Source: Lachnospiraceae bacterium
GTDB taxonomy: Bacteria; Bacillota; Clostridia; Lachnospirales; Lachnospiraceae
Direction: 5' to 3'
NCBI GenBank assembly: GCA_022800815.1
Contig: JAAWRC010000005.1
Coordinates: 39,281-103,280 of the forward strand
Length of the DNA stretch: 64,000 bases
The notes beneath the pieces were generated by a model. It saw only the letters and a program-made list of their open reading frames with translations. It ran no database searches and was not told where the DNA came from. A program made the position numbers and the translations under genes. Below are positions 54,558 to 62,324 of this stretch, one piece after another; positions within the stretch are counted from its first letter, which is position 1; each line of letters begins with the position of its first letter.

Positions 54558-55979
54558 TCACACCTTCGCACTTTCCAGAGCCTTTAGCTCTTCCACCACG
54601 CTCTTAAGCAGGCCGATCGCCTCCTCAAGCTTTGCGATGGCTTCCTCGCCGCTCTCAACGGGATCCGGCAGATCATCATAATCCACGATCGAATCATCAC
54701 GAATCAGGCCCAGATCCAGGCTGTTTCCCTTTTCTATAATCTGTTCCCTGGTGAAAACGCTCCATCTCTCGTTCTTCACGGCGTGGCGATCGGCGGCCTC
54801 GTATGCCGCCTCAAACTCCGCAAAATGTTCCTGTTTCAGGGGATTGGTCTTGCCAAAGGAGGGCATGTTGGTGCGAAGGTCATAAAACCAGACCTCCCTC
54901 GTGTTATTTTTATCCGCCTTTCCGCGGGTGAAAAACAGCACGTTGGTCTTGACGCCCTGGGCATAGAAAATGCCAGTAGGCAGACGAAGGACCGTATGCA
55001 GATTGCATTTGTCCATCAAGTCAACACGAATCTTTTCCCCTTCCCCGTCGGCGAAAAGGACGTTGTCCGGCAGAACCACGGCGGCACGGGCTTTTCCGTC
55101 AGCCCGCAGGCTGCGGTAAATGTGCTGTAAAAAGTTGAGTTGCTTGTTGCTGGTGGGAAAGGTGAAGTCGTCACGGGTCGCACGCTCTCCGCCCTTCTTC
55201 GTGCCGAAAGGAGGATTCGTGAGCACCACGTCATAGCCTTTCATGCCTTTTCCCAGATTGGAAAGGCTGTCCCCCAGGGTAATCTTCCCCTCTATTCCGT
55301 GCAGCATCGCATTCATCAGGGCCAGGCGGTGGGTGTCATGCACCAGCTCCGTGCCCGTGAAAGCCTCCTTCTGCTCAAACTTTGCAGTGTCCGCATCGAG
55401 ATCAAAGAAATCGTCCGTCCGGTCGGCGACGTACCTGTGGGCTGCAATCATAAAGCCGAAAGTACCGCAGGCCGGATCGTTGCATCTCTCTCCGGCCTGG
55501 GGCTTTGTCAGCCTGGTCATGACGTCGATCAGCACACGGGGCGTAAAATACTGCCCCGCACCGGACTTTTTCTCGCTGGCGTTTTTCTCCAGCAGGCCCT
55601 CGTACAGATTTCCCAGCCCCTCCTCACGGGCGGAAAACCAGTCCAGCCCGTCAATGGTCACAATGATCTTTTCCAGATTCTTCGGCTCGTCGATATTGGT
55701 GGCCGCCCCCTGGTAGATTTCACGGATGCGCCCTGCGCAGTTTTCACCCAAATGTTTGAGCAGTTCCTGGTAGAACTTTTTCAGTTCCATTCCGCTTTTC
55801 GCCGTCAGGCCGTCCCAACGGTACGCTTCCGGAATCTGGCTTTCCGCACCGGTTTCCTTGGCCATTTTAAGAAAAAGAATGTAGGTAAGCTCCGTGACGT
55901 ACTGATGATAAGTGATTCCGTCGTCACGGAGGACATTGCAAAGATTCCAAAGCTTGGAAACAATTTCTTGGGTGGTCAT
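54558..55979 (-). CDS. hsdM: Type I restriction-modification methyltransferase HsdM
   Basis: 473 residues, GGGAG before the ATG. N-terminal HsdM_N helical domain (SKLWNLCNVLRDDGITYHQY), the AdoMet motif DPACGTFGFMIAA (Phe instead of the common second Gly), and the N6-adenine motif NPPFGTKKGGE. The C-terminal coiled region (LEEAIGLLKSVVEELKALES) contacts HsdS. Methylates host sites. It is two bases from hsdS and about 100 bases downstream of hsdR. Confidence 0.95.
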   Translation of the reverse strand: MTTQEIVSKLWNLCNVLRDDGITYHQYVTELTYILFLKMAKETGAESQIPEAYRWDGLTAKSGMELKKFYQELLKHLGENCAGRIREIYQGAATNIDEPKNLEKIIVTIDGLDWFSAREEGLGNLYEGLLEKNASEKKSGAGQYFTPRVLIDVMTRLTKPQAGERCNDPACGTFGFMIAAHRYVADRTDDFFDLDADTAKFEQKEAFTGTELVHDTHRLALMNAMLHGIEGKITLGDSLSNLGKGMKGYDVVLTNPPFGTKKGGERATRDDFTFPTSNKQLNFLQHIYRSLRADGKARAAVVLPDNVLFADGEGEKIRVDLMDKCNLHTVLRLPTGIFYAQGVKTNVLFFTRGKADKNNTREVWFYDLRTNMPSFGKTNPLKQEHFAEFEAAYEAADRHAVKNERWSVFTREQIIEKGNSLDLGLIRDDSIVDYDDLPDPVESGEEAIAKLEEAIGLLKSVVEELKALESAKV

Positions 55980-56081
55980 AGCTGTATCTCCCGTCGCTCT
56001 TTCAACATTTGTTTTGCTATTTCAAGGCAAATTACCTCGATTGCCATCCCCTGATATTCGGGCAGTATATTTCTTTTCCCA

Positions 56082-59000
56082 TTACGCAATTTCCCCTCCG
56101 TCATCGTACAAATATTCGTTGAGTTCCAAGATGATACTCTCCAGCTTGTCCCCGAATACTTTGTTGATTTTTGCGAAACCGCCCTGCGCTTTAAACCGTA
56201 CGTCTTCCTCGAAGACAGACACGTTCAGCACGGATTCCTCCATCAGGTATTTTTCCATTCTGGCAATCCAGTTCAATTCCTGTTTGGAGAACTCATGGGC
56301 CTTTTTCAGTTGATCGACCGCCCTCCTGATTCTGGCCTCGTGGGAAACGAGAGCAGAACCGATGGCGTAGCGGCGGATCAGGCTGATCATGTCGGCCGCA
56401 ATCTCCTCGTTGGTCATCTGGGAGATGGCAGTGTTGAGCTGTTTGGTGGTAAATCCTTCCCGGTCCAGCGTAAGACGCAGAGATTTTAAACTTTCACGGG
56501 TCAATTCCCCAGGCCTGGTACAGACAACATTTAGGGCCGCAATCTCATTCCGGTTGGTTCTTATGTAGGCGGCAAATGCCTCCAGATAGTCTTCCGGCCT
56601 GCTGCCCTTCCCATATCCTCTGCCGTGTTCCAAAAGACGATCTTCTTTGTCGGAAATTACGACAGGACTCCTGCCCTTTCCCGCTGCCTGTCCCAGCATC
56701 TCAAACAGTTCCCCGCAGGCAAGAATCTGTTCCTTCGCCTCCTGCGGTTCGCACTGACTGAGATCCGCAATAAACCGGGCCGGATCCTTTCCCCCTGTCA
56801 TGTCAAGAAAATATCCCAGGGTTTTACAGTCCATGCTCCGCCTTTGTCGCTGCAGCTTGGCGACGATCTGGTGAATCTGGTACCGCAGCCGTCTCTCGTC
56901 CTCCAGTGCCGCAAGCCCTTCCAAGAGCTGCGCAAAGGTGGCGGCCGGATTGGCGACGACCGGCTTCATCGTATTCACCTCTTCCAGAGAGTCATAAACA
57001 CCGACAGGATCATAAATCTCAAAATGCGTCTTACGAATGTCAGGGCAAAGCCTGGTCGCCCGTCCCATCATCTGTTCAAACAGGATACGGGACTTTACAC
57101 GGCGCATGAAGATTAAAGTGGTGATTTCCGGCACGTCAATCCCGGTGGTCAGCAAATCCACCGTGACCGCAATACTCGGGTAGCGTTCATTCTTAAACCG
57201 TTTAATGGCCTCCTGCACCTTCTTCTTATTTCCCCCGCCAACGCTGCCGGTGATTTTCATGACCGCATCATTGTCCACGCCCGTCTCCCCGTAAATCTCC
57301 TTCAGAATTTTCACGATCAAGTCGGCGTGCTGGTCGTCGACCGCATAAATCAGAGTCTTTCCCTGTTCCTCCGGCGTTTCCGGGTCAATGTCACGGGCGA
57401 TTTCCTCCAGAACCGTCCGGTTAAAGGGTTCCGTTATGACCTGACGGTTGAATTTTTCAATGTCGAAATCCAGCTCGTCATCCAAAAGCTCGGCGTTTGT
57501 GATTTCCCTGGTCACCGGGTCATAGGTTGTGACGGTATCCCCTTTTTTGTAGTGAATCCCCTCCTCGCCCAGCTTGGTGGTCAGCCTGTGGGGGGCGTCA
57601 TGGTCAACCAGATACCCCTCAATCACTGCCTCACGATAAGTATATTGATAAACCGGCTCCCCGAAAATCCTGGTGGTCTGCAATGCCGGCGTTGCGGTCA
57701 GCGCAATTTTCACCGCATCAAAATATTCCACGACCAGGCGGTATTTGCTCTGGTAATCCGCCTGGTCACGGTAGAGGATTTCATCCTCCCCCATTTCCTT
57801 GTCCAGAATATATCCCCTGTGGGCCTCGTCAATGATCACCAGGTCAAAATCCGTGACTGCCGGCATGGTGTCCCCATCGTTATAAAGAATCCGCTTCACC
57901 ATGCTCTGGACCGTGGCCACCTGAATGCGGGTTTCCCGATCAATCTCCTTCTCCGACAGTCCTTTGACATTGTAAATGTCGTCAAGGGTCATCAAGTCTT
58001 CCAGTCTGACCTCCCTGAACACGTCCATGGCCTGTTCGCCCAGGGCATTCCGGTCCACGAGGAACAAAATTCTGCGGAAGCGTCCCGTTTTCAGGAACCG
58101 GTAAATCATCCCCAGGACCGTCCTCGTCTTTCCGGTTCCCGTCGCCATCGCCAGCAGGACATTCTTCCGGCCGTTTAGGATCGCCTGTTCCGCAGCCCTG
58201 ATCGCTTTAAGCTGATACTCCCGAAGATTCAGACCGTCCTCATCACGCAATAAATCATAGGGCATGTCCTTTAGGGCCTGATTCGTTCCGGGAATGTCCT
58301 TTTCCAAAAGCTCCGCCATGCCGGCCGGGCTCATCCATCCGGCCAAGGCCCTCGGCACATTGTCCGACCGCCGAAGATCCAGAAACCAGATGCCGCTCTT
58401 GGTCTCATACTGTTCCAAATACGGTCTGCCGTTGGTGGCGAAGGTAAAGGGAACCTGATACCTGCCCCGCGTCCCGATCCGGTACACGGAATCGGCACTC
58501 TTTATATTCCGGGAATAATCCTTGCACTGGTAGTCGATCACGGAGGGAATATCCTTGTGGGCCGCCTTCGCCTCAATGATGGCGACCATCTGATTTCCTA
58601 TAAACAGGGCATAGTCCGCATGACCCCCGTCGCAGACGGTAGAATCCGTGGGCCACTCGGCAATGGCAATGTTGCGCCCCCTGACCGGACGTGTCCCCCT
58701 GGAATAACGCAGCTTTTCCGTATCCGCCTCCCAGCCGACCTTGCGGAGCTGTTCGTCGATCAGATAGCGGGTTTCCGCTTCCGACTTCGGCCTCCGGCCG
58801 GCGGCCCGAAGGGCACGCCTCCTTCTCTCCTCCCTTGCGACAGGCGGGGCTTCCCCTGCCGCCCTGGAAGCCGCCATAATCAGTTTTTCCTCCTCGGCAT
58901 GCTCCTCCCGCTCATGGTCCGCAGCATCCCCGGCCCGCTTCTCCCGCTCATGGCCTGAACCTTTCCCGGCCCGCTCTTCCCGCTCATGGCCTGATATCAG

Positions 59001-59420
59001 TTCCTCGCCCTCTCCTGGCATAACAAAAGGCTGATTCTGATAGTTCCAGTCACCGTAGGTCTGCATAAACCATTCCGACAGACTGTGGGCCATCTGAATC
59101 AGCGCTTTTCCGTCATCCACCGAGGTATAATTTTCATGGACGGCTCTGTTTCTGGTCTTGCGAAGGGCGTGGAGAATGTCCGCCAAATCAGGAGAAATCA
59201 TGCCCTCCCGAAACAGCGTGTCAATCCGTCTCACCGGCGTATTCTCACGTGGCAGGGAAATCCTGTCATAGATAAAAATCAAATTGACGATGGTTTCCCC
59301 AATCATTCCCAGCTTCATCAGGCAGGAATTGGAATCGTTGTACAGATACCTCTCTGCCTGCTCGCCGAAATTTGCCAGAACCGGAAACCTTTCTTCCAAA
59401 AATTCAAAGTTTGAATTCAT
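56082..59420 (-). CDS. hsdR: Type I restriction endonuclease HsdR with N-terminal HEPN-clan domain
   Basis: 1112 residues. Residues 1-130 form a DUF4145-like domain with RKTRNRAVHENY (Rx4H motif of HEPN proteins). Residues 145-190 are a charged linker of three near-identical GHEREERAG units encoded by a tandem DNA repeat. The nuclease core is HADYALFIGNQMVAIIEAKA (Asp ... ExK). The motor has Walker A MATGTGKT near residue 430, VIIDEAHRG near 530 and FMRRVKSRILFEQMMGRATR. The tail is of the EcoEI R C-terminal type. Translocates and cuts unmodified DNA. First gene of the RM operon. Confidence 0.95.
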   Translation of the reverse strand: MNSNFEFLEERFPVLANFGEQAERYLYNDSNSCLMKLGMIGETIVNLIFIYDRISLPRENTPVRRIDTLFREGMISPDLADILHALRKTRNRAVHENYTSVDDGKALIQMAHSLSEWFMQTYGDWNYQNQPFVMPGEGEELISGHEREERAGKGSGHEREKRAGDAADHEREEHAEEEKLIMAASRAAGEAPPVAREERRRRALRAAGRRPKSEAETRYLIDEQLRKVGWEADTEKLRYSRGTRPVRGRNIAIAEWPTDSTVCDGGHADYALFIGNQMVAIIEAKAAHKDIPSVIDYQCKDYSRNIKSADSVYRIGTRGRYQVPFTFATNGRPYLEQYETKSGIWFLDLRRSDNVPRALAGWMSPAGMAELLEKDIPGTNQALKDMPYDLLRDEDGLNLREYQLKAIRAAEQAILNGRKNVLLAMATGTGKTRTVLGMIYRFLKTGRFRRILFLVDRNALGEQAMDVFREVRLEDLMTLDDIYNVKGLSEKEIDRETRIQVATVQSMVKRILYNDGDTMPAVTDFDLVIIDEAHRGYILDKEMGEDEILYRDQADYQSKYRLVVEYFDAVKIALTATPALQTTRIFGEPVYQYTYREAVIEGYLVDHDAPHRLTTKLGEEGIHYKKGDTVTTYDPVTREITNAELLDDELDFDIEKFNRQVITEPFNRTVLEEIARDIDPETPEEQGKTLIYAVDDQHADLIVKILKEIYGETGVDNDAVMKITGSVGGGNKKKVQEAIKRFKNERYPSIAVTVDLLTTGIDVPEITTLIFMRRVKSRILFEQMMGRATRLCPDIRKTHFEIYDPVGVYDSLEEVNTMKPVVANPAATFAQLLEGLAALEDERRLRYQIHQIVAKLQRQRRSMDCKTLGYFLDMTGGKDPARFIADLSQCEPQEAKEQILACGELFEMLGQAAGKGRSPVVISDKEDRLLEHGRGYGKGSRPEDYLEAFAAYIRTNRNEIAALNVVCTRPGELTRESLKSLRLTLDREGFTTKQLNTAISQMTNEEIAADMISLIRRYAIGSALVSHEARIRRAVDQLKKAHEFSKQELNWIARMEKYLMEESVLNVSVFEEDVRFKAQGGFAKINKVFGDKLESIILELNEYLYDDGGEIA

Positions 59421-59550
59421 TTTTGCCCTTTCTCTTTGGTGGAATCTAAATAACCATCATGACAAGAAAAACGTTTTCTAAAGCCTGACTCTCCCGTAGT
59501 TTCATTGTAGCATCGCCCCATGAGCATTACAACCAAAAATTGACCGTTTT

Positions 59551-61476
59551 TCAAAGCCTGAGGGCCGCATAACGCTCCGCATGGTCGGAATGCCCTTCAA
59601 GGTATTCATCTAACGCCGCCTGAAACTCCTGGTTTGCCTCGGGATGCGCCAAAAGAAACTCCCGCAGCCGCCCCACAGTCTTCTCCAAAGCTTCGGGAAC
59701 CTGTTTCAGTGTCAAATTGAACTGCGTTTGGGCATAACATAACTGTATTTCCGTATTACAGGAATATTGCGTAAACAATCTTTCCGACTGTCTCAAGCAC
59801 TCCCAAACATCGGATTCTTCCGTCTGCATAAAAGACAGGCTAAGCAAGCCTTTTGCATACTCGATCGCTAGTTCTTCACTTTCCGGCATCTTCCCATACA
59901 AGTTCCTCAGTTCCTCAACACTGTGAACACACGCATCCAACGGTTGCTTGAAGGAAAGACTGCCCAAACCTTGTGCATATATGACCACAAATTCCTTGCT
60001 TTCCGGCATCTTTCCCCACAGGTTTCTCAGTTCCTCAACGCTGTGAACACATTCCTCCAACGGTTGCTTGAAGGAAAGATGGCACAAACCTAGTGCATAT
60101 ATGACCGCAAACTCTTTGCTTTCCGGCATCTTCCCATGCAGGTTTTTCAGTTCCTCAACGCTGTGAACACATTCCTCCAACGGCTGCTTTAAGGAAAGAT
60201 GGCACAAACCTTTTGCATATTCGACCACCAGCTCTTTGCTTTCCGGCATCTTCCCATGCAGGTTTCTCAGTTCCTCAACGCTGTGAACACATTCCTCCAA
60301 CGGTTGCTTGAAGGAAAGATGGCTCAAACCTTCCGCATATTTAATCGCAAACCTTTCATTTTCCTGCATCTGCTCGTACAGATTCCTCAACTCATCAACA
60401 CAATAAAAGCAATCCTTCAATGTCTGCTTTTCAAAAAGATTTAACAAACCAAAACCATACATGATCGCAATTCCTTCGCTTCTTGGCATCCTCCCGTATA
60501 AGTTTTTCAACTCATCAACGCTATCATTGCACTCCTCCAAAGACTGACTTACAGACAAACAAGCCAAACCGCTTGCATATTTGAACGCAAGTTCTTCGTT
60601 TTCCGGCATCTTTCTATGGAGGTTTTTTAGCTCATTAATGCTATCAATCCCCTCCTCCAATGCCTGTTCTACAAGCAGATCGATCAAACCTTCCGCATAT
60701 CTGACTGCAAGTTCTTCGCTTTCCGGCATCTTCCCACACAATTCCTTCAACTTGTTAACGCTATAAATGCGGTCTTCAAACGTTTGTTCTTCAAAAAGAT
60801 TGATCAAACCTTTTGCATATTTGACTGCAAGTTCTTCACTCGTCGGCATCTTCTCGTACAATTTTTCCAGTTTATCAACGTTTTGAATACGTTCTTCGAA
60901 AGTCTGCTCTTTGAGAAAATCAGCCAAACCTTTCGCATATTCGACCGCAATCCTCTTACTGGTATGAAACCTTCCATATAATTTCTCCAGTTGCTCCAAT
61001 GCCTGCCTTTCCATTGCTGAAAATTTTATTATAATGAAGACCAGAAAACTACTATGCACATACGCAACAAACTCAGATCTTGGAGCACCATTCAAGAAGG
61101 CTGTCCAAAACCGTTGATTCCCCTCCAGCTTTTCCGGATAGTCAAAGAAGAGCCGGCCCAAAAAAATCAACTGCGAGGGGTCATTGTCCCAGTCTTTTGG
61201 AAACAGGAGTTCTAAAAGGCCTTTGTCAAGCGCCTGCCGCAGGACAAGATATTCTTTCACCAGATCCGGGCAGTCCTGGAGCACCGCATCGATGATTTCT
61301 CTTTGTTCCGTCTGCTCTTGCATCCCGGACGTTCCGGTGTAAACTTCCATTTTATGGACAATTCCAATCTGCCGAAGCAGTTCGGGGAAAGTCATGTCCA
61401 ACTTACATGCCCGGGCGTGAAGTTTCGGGTATTCATCATCCGCAATCTGGCCTATCGGCAAAAAGGAATCAAGCAC
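59551..61476 (-). CDS. Sensor half of a STAND protein: winged region plus 40-residue helical repeats
   Basis: 641 codons from a GTG at 61476, which overlaps the NTPase frame by 25 bases in another frame; there is no ribosome site, so it is probably the continuation of that gene after a frameshift. The N-terminal region has DCPDLVKEYLVLRQALDKGL, typical of STAND proteins after the NTPase. From about residue 175 at least nine exact 40-residue TPR-like repeats follow (KQPLEECVHSVEELRNLHGK then MPESKELVVEYAKGLCHLSL), with a 120-bp DNA period; units 6 to 8 are almost identical, a sign of recent duplication. The repeats would bind a phage or cellular ligand. Confidence 0.75.
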   Translation of the reverse strand: MLDSFLPIGQIADDEYPKLHARACKLDMTFPELLRQIGIVHKMEVYTGTSGMQEQTEQREIIDAVLQDCPDLVKEYLVLRQALDKGLLELLFPKDWDNDPSQLIFLGRLFFDYPEKLEGNQRFWTAFLNGAPRSEFVAYVHSSFLVFIIIKFSAMERQALEQLEKLYGRFHTSKRIAVEYAKGLADFLKEQTFEERIQNVDKLEKLYEKMPTSEELAVKYAKGLINLFEEQTFEDRIYSVNKLKELCGKMPESEELAVRYAEGLIDLLVEQALEEGIDSINELKNLHRKMPENEELAFKYASGLACLSVSQSLEECNDSVDELKNLYGRMPRSEGIAIMYGFGLLNLFEKQTLKDCFYCVDELRNLYEQMQENERFAIKYAEGLSHLSFKQPLEECVHSVEELRNLHGKMPESKELVVEYAKGLCHLSLKQPLEECVHSVEELKNLHGKMPESKEFAVIYALGLCHLSFKQPLEECVHSVEELRNLWGKMPESKEFVVIYAQGLGSLSFKQPLDACVHSVEELRNLYGKMPESEELAIEYAKGLLSLSFMQTEESDVWECLRQSERLFTQYSCNTEIQLCYAQTQFNLTLKQVPEALEKTVGRLREFLLAHPEANQEFQAALDEYLEGHSDHAERYAALRL

Positions 61477-62324
61477 GAACAGGCTAAAAGATTTTCCAAT
61501 TCGGAGCGCATTTCCCCAGAAATCCTGTCGGCGGACAAATTGCGCAGCCGTCCGTAGTAAAACTTCAACTCATGGTTAATCAAGGCATCCAGAACCTGCT
61601 CTTTATTCCAATGGGCCGGATCATTTCCGCCACACCATGCATCCACAATTGCCAGCGCATAAATCGAGCGCCGCAAATCGCCATCGATTTTTTCCAGGAC
61701 CCGCAACAGACGGTCCGCATGTCCGCTTCCCGTCAACGGTTTGCCCGACATGTCGGCAAAATCCGACATAATGGCCTTCAATTCCTCATCCGACATGGGA
61801 GACAAATTCAAAAAATCGGCACAGTGACATTTGGACGAAACCGCATCGTCATAGGGGCAGTCCGACCACAGCGTCTCGGCCCACCCTGCAGAATCCAAAT
61901 CCTTTTCATCACGTTCTAATAAAAGAATCCTCAGCTTCTCACTGCGCAGTCGGGCTGAAAGGGAGACAATCCAGTTTCCGACCGTCTGAAGATGTGCCTG
62001 GACGTCATCCGCCACTACGATACAGGGATCGGCGGGCGGCAGCCAGTGGGCCAGATTATTATAGTCGCCGTACTTCAGCCAGTAAACCTTCCATCCATCA
62101 GCCCTCTGCCTGTTCGTAAATTCATAGACGAGCCGGCTCTTTCCCATGCCTCCCGGTCCGGTGACCGCCCACCAGGAAACCTGCTCCGCATCCTCGCAAA
62201 ACTCCCTCAGCAGTGCAATCTCATCTTCCTGGCACGAGAGGATAAAATGAATGTCTCTCGCTTGTCGGTTCGTCCGGCTTAATCTACCGCAATTTTTACT
62301 TTCTCGGTCGTAGCAGGAAACATA
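61452..62324 (-). CDS. STAND-type NTPase domain, split from its neighbours
   Basis: The open frame runs from the codon after the TGA at 62325 to a TAG at 61452. Walker A GPGGMGKSRLVYEF, Walker B CIVVADDVQAH and ILLLERDE (sensor 1) are intact. The only ATG (62147) lies inside the Walker A, so a working protein needs the upstream text ARDIHFILSCQEDEIALLRE, which resembles the start of such domains (ARDI.F.GR.dEi.lL), yet no ATG, GTG or TTG is available there. The 3' end breaks just where the winged helix should continue in the other frame. Either a decayed gene or one needing read-through and frameshift. Confidence 0.7.
   Translation of the reverse strand, partial: YVSCYDRESKNCGRLSRTNRQARDIHFILSCQEDEIALLREFCEDAEQVSWWAVTGPGGMGKSRLVYEFTNRQRADGWKVYWLKYGDYNNLAHWLPPADPCIVVADDVQAHLQTVGNWIVSLSARLRSEKLRILLLERDEKDLDSAGWAETLWSDCPYDDAVSSKCHCADFLNLSPMSDEELKAIMSDFADMSGKPLTGSGHADRLLRVLEKIDGDLRRSIYALAIVDAWCGGNDPAHWNKEQVLDALINHELKFYYGRLRNLSADRISGEMRSELENLLACSCLIPFCR

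Noticed and set aside
58550..59010. Repeats near the hsdR linker as a CRISPR array
   Set aside because: The 42-bp units are contiguous coding repeats in frame with no spacers.
59850..60930. 120-bp repeats as a CRISPR or integron-like array
   Set aside because: The period is uninterrupted coding sequence of 40-residue helical units; no unique spacers or attC features.
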